A DNA stretch of 64,000 bases from Cannabis sativa (GCF_029168945.1 NC_083604.1:63442211-63506210), one strand, 5' to 3'. Counted from the first letter of the stretch, positions 1-14,891 are shown. Notes: generated from the sequence alone by a model not told the origin. Numbers and translations are program-made.

Positions 1-1231
1 AGATGTACTCCAGACACCTCAGAACATGTCGGTCACGTCCATTGGAGATACCCAAGATTCAGAGGTTCAGGTTTTAGAGACCGTTCCAACACCGGTGGAG
101 AAGAGAACGAAGAAAAGGCCAAGGTGGTTTGACGAGTACACCGAAATGAAGAAGAAGATGAAGCCATCAACAACCAATGTGAATGTTGACCCACTACGGC
201 CCGTTGATGAGAAGCTACTACATAGTTTTCGAAATTGGTTAGTGGGAACCATCGAAAACAAGTATCCGATGGACGTCTTCACCGGTCTGTGTGGCGTGGC
301 TTGGTTCTCGACCCTAAATACAGACAAACTATGGCTTTCTGATGACGTAAGTTTATTAACTAAGTATTATATGTTGTTATTTACTGCTTTTTACCGTTGT
401 TATTTGTTATTTTTTTTTAATGTTGTAATGTGGTTGTGCTGACTTATTTATATGTGCTGTGCAGCATTTGGATGCTGCTTTCCATATGATGAGGAGGAGG
501 CAACACTTCTTCCCGGAGTTGTACCCACGTAAGTGTACTGTCATGCCATCTTGGTTTACCTCATCGTTGAGGGGTCGGTGGGATGCTTGGAAGAGCAATA
601 CTGACCATGATGGTTTTGTTTGGGATGAGTCCATCTTGGAACTCCTTCGTGGGGATCCAAACCAATTTTTTCCTTCTTGGAAGGGTATGGAGTGCATATA
701 CATGGCCCTGTTCTTGAACGGACCGAAACATTGGATCGCTATGGAGGTCAATCTTGAGTTGTGGAAGATATTCCTCTTCGATTCGAGTCTTGGATCTCTA
801 ACGAAAGACGAACTGAATTCGCTTATGGATGTGTGGTGCCCTTTACTAGCCAAATTGGTGGACCAAAGGTGGTGTATGTGACACTCATTACATGGTGATG
901 GTCCCTCAAATGACAGCCTCCGAAAGTCAGGTCAGACCCTTCGACTGGGAAATGATGGACAATAAAGTTGTACCTCAGACAAAATCGAGGTAATTTAAAT
1001 GCATTTTTTTTATAGTATGTTTATTAATTAACAAAAAAAATTTATAATATTCTCTATGGTTTATTAAATTTTGCGTTTACCTACTATTGCAGCGGCGATT
1101 ATGGAATGTACGTCATAGAGCATATTGAGCATAAGTTATTGGATCTACCATTCGATGGAGTACATGATCAGCATATGTCGCTCTTTCGCCAGAGATGGGC
1201 AGTAGATTTATTCTACCAGAACTTGGCATGA
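1..1231 (+). pseudogene. Ulp1-like (peptidase C48) gene of MULE-1, catalytic Cys lost
   Basis: A partial gene for a Ulp1/SENP-type cysteine protease, a family that cleaves SUMO-like modifiers. Exons read as 1-346, 465-989 and 1093-1231 with GT-AG borders (gtaagt at 347, gcag at 461-464, gt at 990, ag at 1091-1092). The frame is open to the window edge, so the ATG at 26 need not be the true start. Exon 2 opens with HLDAAFHMMRRRQ, typical of the fold, then has the catalytic His in KHWIAMEV and the Asp in FLFDSS. Two lesions are visible. A +1 frame break at about 875-881 gives an early TGA, after which the family text resumes (MVMVPQ) in another frame. Exon 3 reads SGDYGMYVIEHIE where the family has SGDCG, so the nucleophilic Cys is Tyr (TGT to TAT). 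It ends FYQNLA-stop. Confidence 0.8.
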
Positions 1232-1495
1232 ACTTTAGATGTTTAATTTTTTATATTTGTTGAACAATGTTTACTTTTACACTTTTCAATTTGAACAAAC
1301 TACTTTCACTAAAATTATTTTATTTTATCAGTAGAACTTGTTTTTGGCTCAGATGTTTAACAAAGTTTAGAAATAATTTTCTAAGAAATACGTAACAGTA
1401 CAACACATGTTCATGCCACAAATTAAAAATATTTTACATCATAAATATAAATAACATAATAGTCCAGCGCATCACAATACTAATAAACTAAAAAT

Positions 1496-4400
1496 TTATG
1501 TTAAACCTCGGTAGGTGCAAGTGCTTCTGTTGTGTCCCTTGGCACCGCACTTGCTACATTTTCGTGATTTGATAATCGTTTCACCATTACAAGCAGTTCG
1601 GTTGTTCTTAATTCTTCCAACCTTTTGCTTCTTGGGTCGCCCTACTGGTTGCTTCTCAACAGGCACTCCAACTGTCATGTTCTTTATGTCATCAGGTAAT
1701 TCCCAATCATCCTCGTCACCAACTGGCATAATTGTTCCTTCGTATGTTCTCCTCCAATATTCTGTTGTGTAATATGGCGAGCATAGTGTGTACACGCTAA
1801 TACTTCGCTCCTGAGATGCAGCACATGCATGAGGACAAGGAAACTTCATGCACTGGAACAAGCCGCAAGTGCAACTCTTTTCCTGCAAGTCCACTACGCC
1901 ACCGGTGAGAATCGTTCTTCCGGTGGTGAACCCGCAACGTGTAAGGCCCGCATGAGTCAACGTTCAAAACCGACCTTTTTCAAAATGCAATGCCAAGTCC
2001 TCCTCCATTTCGGTGCTAGGGGTTTCGTCCACTTGTCGGCTTTTTCTTTTCGTGAAGCAAACCACTTCGGACTTTGGACCTCGGGAATGCTACAAAGGCG
2101 GTGATCGGGAAGCCTCTTGCATCCTTAGTTGTGTTGTTGAAGCTCTCAGCCCAGTTGCTCGTCATTACATTGTAACGTACCCCTGGAAAGTACGACCGGA
2201 CCCATTTTTCAAATTCGATTTCCTCAAGATATTTTGCAACCGCTGGATTCATGGCCCGAATGTTCTCAAATTCTCTGTGAAACTCTGATCTTGAATACGT
2301 GTACGCACACGTGTAAATGTGATTCGTGAAGACGTCAGTCTTGAACTTGTGGTTGACGTTCATAATAATGTGGTGGTAGCATGCACCGTGGTGTGCATCA
2401 GGGAACACAATATCCAAAGCACGAACAATACTTTGATGCCTATCCGAAACAAAAGCTAAGTTCTCAACATCACCAATCGTTTCTTTCAATTTTCTCATAA
2501 AATAGGTCCAGGAATTGTGGTTTTCACTGTCAACTATAGCAAAAGCTATCGGAAAGATATGACTCCCTGCATCCAAAGCCACTGCACACAACATTTGCCC
2601 ACCATACCTAGTCTTCAAGAAAGACCCATCAACGCATATAACAGTCGACAAAACTTAAACCCCGAATAGAAGGACCCAGAGAGAAGAAACAATACTTGAA
2701 GCGACCATCTTCTACCACAAAATCCGTGATGGTACCTGGATTCTGCAACTGTAGCATGTGCAAGTAACTAGGTAATAAAGAGTACGAATCTTCAGGTGTA
2801 CCCCGAGTCAGGTGTATTGCCTTCTCTCTGCACCTCCATGCCTTTTCGTAACTCATTTGGATCCCGTAATCCTCGTGCATACTTTTTCTTATATCAGAGG
2901 GCAACTGATCCGAGCCGTCAGTTGTGAACTTATCCTTAATTAGATGGGCAACTATTACAGGTGATGCTTGACGGTTATCTTTTCCTCGAAGATCAAGGGA
3001 ACATGTATGTACATTATGAAATGTACTCACCTCAAACATGTTAGAAAGTACGTTCTTCTTCGCTCTTAATCTCCACCCACAATCTGTATCCTTACATGTG
3101 ACGTACCAAATATCAGTACCGGACTTCCTAACGTAGTAGTCAAACCCTTTCTTCATTGCATACAGGCCAACAACCATCTTTAAATGCTCTTTGTCTCTAA
3201 AAAAACTTTCCCACATGTAACTCCCCGCCTGGTGTGCCACCCGTAGATATATAATGACTATGATCCTCGATGTCTTCTCTTGTATACATTTTCTCCTTGA
3301 ATTTACCGTAACTTGTCGAAGAAGAAAATGGATCGCTCCATCCAGTCACATTGGTACCTCGAGCATCAGTAGGACCACTAACATCATTGGTCTCTCTACC
3401 ATTATTAGGACCTGTACTGTCAGTAGTTCCTCTAGCATGACAGGTTTCGCCTGGACGACTACTACTAGTACCAGGTGTTTGGCAATTTTCTCTACGGGGC
3501 ATTCTTTTATGTGTCGGTGGCCTCGGTGGCCTCGGTGGTATTTGGTACGATAGTGGAGTCAAGTTCAAAGGTACAGGAGCAGGGGCCTCTGTACCTTCGT
3601 CGTCTCTTACGACATCATTGCCCTCAACATAATATTCAGGGTCTGGACCATCACAAAAACCATCAATGAAGGGCATTTGTGCTACAATATCAGCACTCGG
3701 CATCATAGTGTTTAATTCAGGTAATACATCCGCAACCAACACCTCTGGATTTGTTTCTGGAACAAAACTTCCAACCTCGCTACGATTATCCTTAACAGAA
3801 CTTGGTGTGGGACTAGGATCAACCCAAACATTCTTCTTTAACAAAGTCACAAACAAAGGAATAAATTCATCTGGCTGTTGCGATATTTTGCACACGCAAG
3901 TGTACGTATCGTTTCAAGTAGTAGACTCACTAGGAGTGAGGTCGATCCCACAGGGAGTGTAGTTAAGTACGTTGAAATTAAACTTTTACTTCTATTTGAT
4001 TAAATAAAAGATAGGAAAAAAAAACAATGAAGTATAAGAAAAATAGTTGGAAGCAACGATTCGAGAAAATTGATAGTTAATAAACTAGGGTGTCGATTTC
4101 AATTGTTTCTATTGATTATGGCCTAATATGATTATTTTTCTAATGTTAATTTCTATGCAATAGCAGGTTTACTAAGGTAATTTATAGTCTTCTCAGATAT
4201 ATAAACCTCAATCACATGCAAACTTTCTACTCTCGTGATAAATTTAACATGCAACAAGCATTAAACACAGAAACCCTATAAGCTATCTAAACCATATAGG
4301 TACTCTCGTCCTATATCGAAATTCAGTTCTATTCTACTATAGCATATTTGACACTCACTTCTCAGATCTCGCATCAAAATCATAGACAGTTAATTGGTGA

Positions 4401-5496
4401 TCAGGCAATTAAAAGTAATTAAGCACAAATAAAATAGAATACATAGAAATTAGGGGGAAAATTAATCATATTAAAACCATAAACAATATCAAACAATATC
4501 CATCTAACCCTAATAAAGTGTTTAGTTACTCATGTTCAATGAAGCACAAATACACATATTAACTGATAGAAAAGAGATGAAAAATAGAGAAGAGAAGAAA
4601 AGAAGAATGCTGAAAACCCTGAGCAGTATGTCTCCAGTATTGCAGTTGATCTCTCTACTCTGTATCTGAACTCTCACTTTTTTTCTCTCTGACATTGCTT
4701 CATGAAATCAACTCCATTCTTCCCTTTATATAGGCATTGAAGGCCTAAAAATATGGAAAAAAAACGCAATATTTAAATTCCCATTCGGATTTAAATTTTT
4801 GGGAAACCTCAAACGAGATATTTTTTTTTCTGCTGCGTTGACTGATAGTATTTTGGCCATAACTCTCTCAATATTGCTCGGAATCGGACGATTCAAGATG
4901 TTCCGGAAAGATAAAAGAGAGATCTAGAACTTTTATGTTTTGACTTTTTCCAAAATCTAATCAGAACACCGTCGAATTCAGGCTTGAAGTTTCGGCTTCC
5001 ACAATTTTCTCTATTTTAAATATCATGATATTTTTTTATCTTTTTCCCATCTTTTTCTCTGATATTTTTCTAATCTTCTTCTATTTTAAATCTGCAAAAA
5101 TAAAAGATAACAAGCGTAAAAATGCTCCAAACACGATTAAAACTTAATTAAAAATATACTAAACTTAATCTAAAATTAATACTAAAAATAACCTAACACT
5201 GGCTTCTTCGCAAGTGTAGATAAAAAGTACCTTGAACGCTTATCATTTCGAATAACTTCAGGAGGATACTCATAGCCTTTCCTGTACTTGTAATTTACTT
5301 CCAATTTCAAGTCATACTCCGCTTTGTCAACATCCAGTTCTTCGTACAAAACATCAACCAAACCTGAGTAGCTTAGGTTCAGATCAATGTCAATTGTCAA
5401 AGCGGCACTCCCTTTATAAATCCAATCTCTACCATCAAGCTCCCAAACACCGTTATACATAACACACGCATTAACAGTTGAATCTGTCACAAACAT
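1496..5496 (-). pseudogene. mudrA-type MULE transposase (MULE-1), interrupted and frameshifted
   Basis: Transposase of the MuDR/MULE superfamily (DDE fold). Read from 5496 downward: an N-terminal PB1-like domain (YNGVWELDG to PPEVIRND), a 1.3-kb solo LTR, an acidic/Pro-rich linker, the DNA-binding MuDR region (WYVTCKDTDCGWRLRAKK), the catalytic core (CVDGSFLKTRYGG with Asp 1, VSDRHQS with Asp 2, ACYHH, NWAESFN with the likely Glu), a SWIM zinc finger (CTCGLFQCMKFPCPHAC) and a CCHC knuckle (CSKCGAKGHNRSTC), then stop at 1496. Breaks: the LTR; a +1 shift in a T7 tract at 3199-3205; a net 2-nt loss near 2645-2660; and a break between 2016 and 1960. It converges with the Ulp1-like gene. Confidence 0.85.
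3876..5198 (-). repeat. Athila-like solo LTR inserted in the MULE-1 transposase
   Basis: A 1323-bp solo LTR starting TGTTGCGATATTTTGC and ending ACCTAACA on +. It is flanked by a perfect 5-bp TSD, CTGGC at 3871-3875 and 5199-5203. Removing it together with one TSD joins the transposase frame exactly (STLAKK then PDEFIPLF), which proves the insertion point. Its first ~90 bp resemble the start of the Athila LTRs at 22172 and 44282 (CGCAAGTG, GTAGTAGACTCAC, CCCACAGGGA), but the rest is unlike them, so it is a related family. By that match the element points to the - strand. No coding sequence is seen. Confidence 0.9.
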
Positions 5497-5499
5497 TTA

Positions 5500-6029
5500 A
5501 AAAAACACAGTTATAATTTACAACAAAAATCTCACCGAAAAAAATCTTAATTAATCATTAATAACAAAACAATAATAATTAATTGATAATAAAATAATAA
5601 TTAATAATTAATAAATAATAAAAAAATAATTATTAATAAAAAAATGAAAAATAAAACTATAATTAATAATACATAATAAAACAATAATTAATAATAAAAA
5701 ATTAAAAAAAATTAATAATAAAATATAATTAATAATTATTACTAAAACCATAAAAAATATAACAATAATTAATAATAATTCATAATATAAAATAATTATT
5801 ATTTAAAAAAAAATAAAACAATAATTAATAATTCATAACAAAACAATAATTAATAAAAAAATAATAATTAATAATAAAAAATAATTATTAATTGATAATA
5901 AAATAATAATTATTAATAAAAGAAAAATTAATAACACAAATATTAATAAATCACTACAAAATAAATTAAGCATACAATAATAAACAATAAATAATCATAA
6001 TTAATTAAATAAAAAATAAAAAAAAAAAC
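5500..6029. repeat. AT-only low-complexity tract
   Basis: More than 500 bp of almost pure A/T built from AATAATTAAT-like words, immediately upstream (5' side) of the MULE-1 transposase. No coding potential is seen. It lies between the N-terminal exon and the palindromic array and may be part of an intron or promoter of the element, but nothing in the sequence decides this. Confidence 0.8.
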
Positions 6030-6560
6030 TTGCAGTAGGGTCCGATTGGTCCGACCATCGGACCCCATGGAGGTGCATCGGACCATCCTTTAAAAAAATA
6101 AAAAAAATTAAAAAAAAAATCCAAAAACCAATCGGGTCCGATGGGGTCCGATTGGTCCGACCATCGGACCCATATGGAGAGCATCGACCCCAGGGTCCAA
6201 AAAAATTAAAAAATCAAATTTCCCATAAAAAATTAAAAATTAAAAAAATACACAGGGTCCGACCATCGGACCCACATGGTCCGACCATCGGACCCATCGG
6301 ACCCACGTAGAGAGCATCAGACTCAGGTCCAAAAAAAAAAAAACACAACGGGTCGGACCATCGGACCCACATGGTCCGACCATCGGACCCATCAGACCCA
6401 CATAGAGAGCATCAGGCCCAGGTCCAAAAATAAAAAATAAAATAAAAAAAAAATACACAACGGGTCAGACCATCGGACCCACATGGTCCGACCATCGGAC
6501 CCATCGGGCCGTCTTCCCTGCCATCAAATTTTTCAGCTCATCGGACCCCATCGGCCAAAG
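6030..6560. repeat. Palindromic GGTCCGACCATCGGACC array in MULE-1
   Basis: A minisatellite-like block with about eight copies of a core containing inverted arms GGTCCGA and TCGGACC around CCA. Larger units of roughly 100 bp (core, core, AGAGCATC, AGGTCC, A-rich spacer) repeat from about 6240 to 6500. GC-rich cores sit in an A-rich matrix. The block lies between the transposase and the MULE end, a subterminal position where binding sites for the element's own transposase are often found; that role is inferred. Confidence 0.85.
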
Positions 6561-7043
6561 ACGGCCCGACGAAAAAAATGCAAAAACCGTAACAAATCCG
6601 AGATTTCACAGCAAGAAACTTTTTATCGAAAAATGTACTAAATAACAGCAACAATCTACAGATCAAGCATCAAAATAACATTCTAAACTAAATATAACAA
6701 CAACAAACAAGATTGTTCAAACAAAAAAAAAATTACCCATGAGTTAGTGTATGATGCTCGTCCAAAAATGAGAGAAATTATGTGGTGAGCCTTGTGCAGT
6801 GTGGTGCTAGTGTAGTGAGGATGAGAATAGAGGAGCAAAATTTGACCTTCCCTTTGTGTAGCTTCGGGCAGGTTAGAGAAAAGAAGAGAGAGGGAAAGAG
6901 AGAAGAAGTGATAGGGGGGTGAAAGAAAAAACAGAGGGTATTTTGGGCATAATAGAAAAATTGTCATATATTTTAAATATGGGGTATTATGAGTTTTGAG
7001 GATAAATTTTAATTAAATGCAAGCATACAAATTCAAATTTCCC
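6561..7043. repeat. Terminal region of MULE-1
   Basis: The right terminal stretch of the element. It contains a purine-rich run (GAAAAGAAGAGAGAGGGAAA near 6877-6905), a segment whose - strand reads CATAATACCCCATATTT, and an end at TCAAATTTCCC. The left end of MULE-2 (50531 onward) has the same order on +: GGGAA start, ATATACCCCATAT, then a CT-rich run. Similarity is partial and by eye. Confidence 0.5.
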
Positions 7044-8528
7044 TTTAAGTAAAACTAAGCCTTATTTGATTTTCCATTGTTCAATGAGAAATAGAAGGCA
7101 TGTATATATAGTACGTAGTATTGTACCACATTTTTTGTTTTCACTTTAAAGGCACCACCATAAAATAACTCAGATCTAATTCTTTCACTCTCCAATGACA
7201 ATATAATTGCAAATAATAAGTAACTTCTATTTTTGGTGATGTCTCAAACACGTTTCATACACCAAGTCTTTAACTTTTTTTTCTCTTAAAAAAGAAAAAA
7301 GAAAAAAAAAACTATTAAAACAAGCCTTAACAATTACTCAAGCCTGTATAACAATATATATGCTAGTCAACTTAATCAAATTACCATACAACATACTAAA
7401 ACAATTTGTTAGCTAGTATTTTTATTTTTTATTTTAGTTTATTTATTTATTTAATCTCAATCTTTTTTAAAAACGAAAAAGGTGTTCGGAAGAGTTCTCA
7501 GAAAACATCATCGAAATCGGCCCAGGTTAACAAAATATTAACTTGGGCGCTGGGCCAGCCCCAGGTGTCAACTTGAGCTCTGAGCCTTCTTTCTGACACT
7601 CGGGAAGTGTTGTTTCTTCCCTGAAAGGGACTATTTCTCTGTTTTTGATGAATACGAAGAAGATGCAAAAGTCGGATCATTTCTGATACTTGGAAGGCGC
7701 CCAGATTAATAGATTGTCAACCTGGGCGCTAGGGTGCTCGAGGTCCCGAGTGCTCAATAATGAACTTGCTCCAATGCTAATTATAATGCCTCAAATATGT
7801 CAGTGGTATGTCTAGTTGATGTCTCAATGCAAGTTTTGACCCATTTGCACTAAGACATTTCCGAAAACTAAAACCTTAGTTGGAAATGTCAACTTGGGCG
7901 TAAAACCCTAGGTGCACAGGTTGGCTTCAGGTTGCAGGTTCATGTAATTTTAGCTCTTGGGGCTTGGATTAGGTTGGTCCATGTCTTCATGGTACAAAGT
8001 ACTAAAAGATAGTGAGTTGGATTCAAGTTATTGAAATCTGAACTTCCACCCCGAAGCTTCTGAAGTCAACCTGGGCGTAGGGTTAGGGTCTCCTCCCAAA
8101 TCGACTGCTATGATCACTCGGGTCTACTCAACTGTATGACGTCATCCTTCTTTTTCACATGCGTATAAAATAAAAAAATCACGCGTGCAACAGAGTCTTT
8201 GAACACTGTTTTTAACGTGTTAAATTTTTCTAAATTTCTTAAAATTTTGTAGGATGTCTTAAATAACTATAACGTACACGATTTTGAGAAAATTTAGACT
8301 AAAAAATTTTCATAGATACCGATCAGTACACCTATTTTAAGGGTGTGTATTATAGAATTTTCTTGAAAAAATATAATATAAAATACAACATTATAGCAAA
8401 TGGACCATTTATTCACTATTAAAGGGCAAATTGGGTATGAAATAAAATTCATAGATGATGACTTTTGCCGTCTTCGTCGTGGTTGGCGGTTTCTTCTCCC
8501 CTATGCTAATTAATACATTACATCCTCA
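7044..8528. other. Intergenic region with dispersed GTCAACCTGGGCG motifs
   Basis: No convincing gene. From about 7515 to 8090 a motif close to GTCAACCTGGGCG recurs in both orientations (near 7519, 7541, 7566, 7696, 7715, 7888 and 8065). Some copies pair into imperfect inverted repeats, for example 7519-7551. The rest is AT-rich. The stretch separates MULE-1 from the Rab gene and includes its upstream region. Confidence 0.5.
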
Positions 8529-8536
8529 TATATAAA
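8529..8536 (+). promoter_or_regulatory. Candidate TATA box of the Rab gene
   Basis: TATATAAA about 180 bp before the Rab start codon, in a position that fits a TATA box with a 5' leader of roughly 150 bp. The sequence is AT-rich, so chance occurrence is possible. Confidence 0.3.
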
Positions 8537-8619
8537 TTACGCTAAACTCAAAAATAAATAAATAATATATGCAATTATATAGTGATCCTTTTTCCCCTTT
8601 GAACACAGAATTTTTCTGA

Positions 8620-11503
<2,884 letters not shown>

Positions 11504-12250
11504 CCTCTTCATTCTCTCTTCCGAAGAAGAATACTATGAAAATTGGTTCAACATATCTCTCAGCTGGATATAAACTTTTTTCTTTTTGTTTCTAAGTAAT
11601 TCGTTTTCTCAGCGCATAAAACACATCACTCAAGTTCTAACAAAATCAGAGTTACAATTTTTGATGTATTTATTTTGTTTTAGATGCATTGTCTTGGAAC
11701 TTTAACCTTTTTCACTTTAGTTATATTTTACAATATAAATTTATTCATTACATATCAAAAGATATGTAAGACTTAGATGCCCACAAACACTGTTAAGCTC
11801 GAAGAATCAGGGAACAAAAGGAAAAGTTACTTGCAATCCGTGATGCTTTATGGTTTTTATCTAATATAAAAGTTTAGGATTAGAAATAAATTTTAATGGT
11901 TTCAGACTGCTCAGATGGATCTGCTAAACATGTGAACAAAAGCACCAATTTACATAGAAAGCCTAACCAAGAATTATGAATATTTACATCATAAAAAGAA
12001 GGTTCGTTCAACATTAATTTCTAGAAGAGAGCTCAAAAAAGCATGCATATGAGGAAGACAAATAAAAATTCATTAAACCTAAATATTATAATAAAAGCCA
12101 TCATCACTCTGCAACTCTAGACACTATACCAATATCAATATATACAATCTGAAGGGATCTTTTTTAACTCTAGTTATCAGGAGACAACTCAGAAAAATAA
12201 AAAAACAAAGGTGATGCGTGTGAAACAAGTAGCCGAGAGAGACACGATCT
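11504..12250. other. Convergent intergenic region, 3' flanks of two genes
   Basis: About 750 bp between the stop codons of the Rab gene (+) and the membrane-protein gene (-). It must hold both 3' UTRs. It is AT-rich with no ORF or repeat that I recognise. Confidence 0.6.
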
Positions 12251-14891
12251 TCAGACATGAACAATGCTATCAGCACTCTGCCTGACTTTGAGCGTGAGAA
12301 ATATCAAAATTAATGTGCCCAAAATTGACCTGGAAAAGAAAGAGCGGTTGTTGAATTACTAATAGAGACAAATCAAAATTACCCAAAACAAGGCTAGGGA
12401 AAAATAAAAGCTGAAGACAACAATCTCGGTTGTTGCTTAAAGATTTTAGACCTTTACTGAAAAGATGTACTGCATATTTATGGGTGCACAGAATTCTTTG
12501 GAAGTAAACTTGTGTTGTATCACATTTACAAAACCATTTAGAACTTACAAGATTGAGAACAGAAGAACCACTTTTCTTGAATCGAACGAGGCAGCTCGTT
12601 TGTACCTTCTCCATTGGTTATTTGGTGTTTCATGAACCCTCTCAACCCCTGTTTTATCTATTGAGAATGTGATAATGAGATCCCACTTTAAGACAGTTTT
12701 TTTAGACAAGGGGAAAGTACAAGTGATAAGCTAAATATAATCATTTTTCTAGTGAAGAAAGCAATTTGAAATTAAGTAAATTATATCCACGCCTTGTATA
12801 CTTGAAATGGTAAAAGTGTGCAAGTATTCAGACCAGCATGCCTGTCTAACTATGGCAGCCTTGAACTGTCTTTAGATGACTTTTTTAAGAATAAGGGAAG
12901 ATTTTACATAAGAAGAGCACTTGTGAAGAAAATTATCAAAGTATGGTTACTAGACAAACTTTTGAGCGAGTATTGCTACGAATTGTATAAAAATGTTTAT
13001 GTACCTCTGGAAGTTCCGTAATTCATGAGAAGTTGGATCAGTTTTGCACCAACAGTTACACTTGCTTGTCTCCACAAAACCCTCTGCAAGTACTATAAGC
13101 AACAGAAACATTAGAGACGCAGAAAAAATATGTTTCCTTAATTAACTTAATGCTATACTACATGAAGATGAAGAAGTGAAAACTTACTAGCAAAACACTC
13201 TCGCTTTTCAAACTTTCCACAGCTTTCTCATTAGATTCAGGCACTTTCAAGGACATCTTTTCAACATCTATGTCAACAACACAAGAAGAAAAGGTCTGTG
13301 TACTGTTCATTTTTAAATCAGTGCTGTTCTGAGAGTTCAGTTTTGCTTCCATGTAGACCTGATCGTTCTTAGGATTAGTAACTTCTAGAAATCTTAAGAA
13401 AGCCAAATGAGAAGAACAATGTAGATCATTGCTCTCTTGGGGCAAGACAGAAATGCTAAAGAGATCTTGGACCTGCAGGAATGAAGAGAGAAAGAGAAGA
13501 AAAACAAAAATTAAGTTCAGAACCTTGGGACATCAAGCCATGTACGATTAGCAATGAAATGGTGCATTATAGCAAGCATGTCTTACAAAGAGGTATCAAC
13601 AAAGAAAACCAACAACAGCCACTTAAAGATGTACCATAGGCAATAAAACAAGACACTTACATGTGAGCCATCCGAGGGGAGTTTTAAACTTCCTGCACAC
13701 GAAGCCTCTTCAACAAGAAGGGGGAAATTACCTGAATCAAAACCTGACTTCAGCATTTGGAAACCTGAATAGCTGACAGGTAGGTTACAGCTTCCATCCA
13801 CAGTTCCCTCAACCAATGGATTTGCCTGCAACTTTTGCAAAACATTTTAGCACATACAAGCCTCTCTCACTCTTACGTGGGGAAACTCTATACCAGAACA
13901 AAAAAACTAACTACAAAATGAAGTTACTTGACGAAATATGTGATTTGCATCCCAAGAATCATGTCTCACAAACTTGGTATCTGACAATTATGCAGAAATG
14001 CTTACACTTACTCACCATTACAAGATTCAACAAGCTGGTCTCAAGTTAAAGTAAAAGGAATATATATCTGTCACTTTTAAATGCTTACTTTTTCTGTCCT
14101 GCTCTTAGTTCTAGAATCCTGAGCTTTTTTATCACACAGTAACTGGACTATAACTAATTTATTCCTTTTTAAGATGGATGGGGAAGGGGAAGAGGGTTTA
14201 TGGAGTTGAACATTTAAGAATCTCTACATGTTAATAGACATTCAAGCAAACCATTAATGTTAGAAGGCCATATTTATTGATCCACTCCTATTAAACATCA
14301 CTTAAGCAAGCTAGTACTTACAGCTTACACTCTTAATTGCTAAGATGTGCAATAATCTGAGTACTTAACTCTATGAAATTGTTACTGCCATGAGACTGAA
14401 CCATAAAATCATGCAAGACAAACACGACAAACATGCACAAAAAAAATTAAGAAAGAAAAATACTATAAATCCCCAGTTATTATACAAGACTGAATAGCAT
14501 GCAAATCTAGAAGTTTTTGGTAGGTGTCTAGAAAGAAAGAAAAAAAAAGATTTTAAAATATATTCTTCCCATTGTTCAACCTAGAAATTAACGACAATTG
14601 GATCAAAACTCGAAAGAGCCAGAAGATTTTGTACTTTCTTTAATATTCACCCCTTATATTATCCGCGACAAGGTCAATGAAGTTCATAAATTGGATTCAA
14701 AATTTTCTCTTCTTGCTACAAAGCAAATGGGTTTTCAACATAAAAGTTAAACCTTCAAATGCAAATGAAATCAGAACAACAAATCTTCAGAAAATCTGTC
14801 AAATACATACAAAATAGCTCAATTGAGAACTAAAATGAGCCAAAAGCACAGAACACAGAGTTGGTACCTCCTCGGAGGGCTTAGCAGCCAT
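12251..14891 (-). CDS. Predicted tail-anchored membrane protein of unknown function, six exons
   Basis: A gene assembled from splice sites. Exons on -: 14891-14868, 13825-13661, 13472-13188, 13083-13005, 12648-12549, 12329-12251, all GT-AG. They total 732 nt, stay in frame, and give 243 residues. It starts MAAKPSEEANPLVEG. The middle is Ser-rich and polar with no recognised domain. A basic stretch (NQWRRYKRAASFDSRK, about 195-210) precedes one hydrophobic span (VVLLFSILSILGTLILIFL, about 211-229) and a short polar tail ending SIVHV. This suggests a C-terminal membrane anchor with the bulk in the cytosol. I do not recognise the family. The in-frame assembly and the clean basic-to-hydrophobic transition across the last intron support a real gene. 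Alternative frames in the last exons give no such domain. Confidence 0.75.

Larger units (their letters stand above)
1..7043. mobile_element. MULE-1: Mutator-like element carrying mudrA and Ulp1 genes, left end outside window
   Basis: A Mutator-like transposon fragment. It holds a Ulp1-like protease gene on + (1-1231) and a mudrA-type transposase on - (5496-1496), which converge about 265 bp apart. Beyond the transposase lie an AT-rich stretch, a palindromic array (6030-6560) and a purine-rich end closing with TCAAATTTCCC at 7043. Read inward on the - strand that end is GGGAAATTTGA, the same start seen in MULE-like sequence near 47980. The left end and its TSD lie before base 1, so the boundary cannot be confirmed by a duplication. 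Pairing of mudrA with a Ulp1-like ORF is known from plant KAONASHI-type MULEs. All coding parts are broken, so the copy is dead. Confidence 0.75.

Noticed and set aside
67..327. Open frame opposite the Ulp1-like exon
   Set aside because: Shadow of the coding exon on the other strand; no motifs.
1829..2288. Several + strand open frames in 1.5-3.7 kb
   Set aside because: Antisense shadows of the mudrA catalytic and zinc-finger regions.
5540..6030. AT-only tract as a replication origin or matrix attachment region
   Set aside because: Pure low complexity explains it; no specific signal.
6240..6458. Open frame rich in Gly/Phe/Met over the palindromic array
   Set aside because: Translation of a minisatellite; repeats drive the frame.
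6030..6560. Regularly spaced palindromes as a CRISPR-like array
   Set aside because: Eukaryotic context, degenerate units, A-rich non-unique spacers and no cas genes.
6683..6967. 94-residue hydrophobic frame near the MULE-1 end
   Set aside because: Arises from the CT/GA-rich terminal sequence; low-complexity residues only.
12270..12614. 114-residue single frame on - at the end of the membrane-protein gene
   Set aside because: Reads through an intron; the spliced frame gives a coherent basic plus hydrophobic tail instead.
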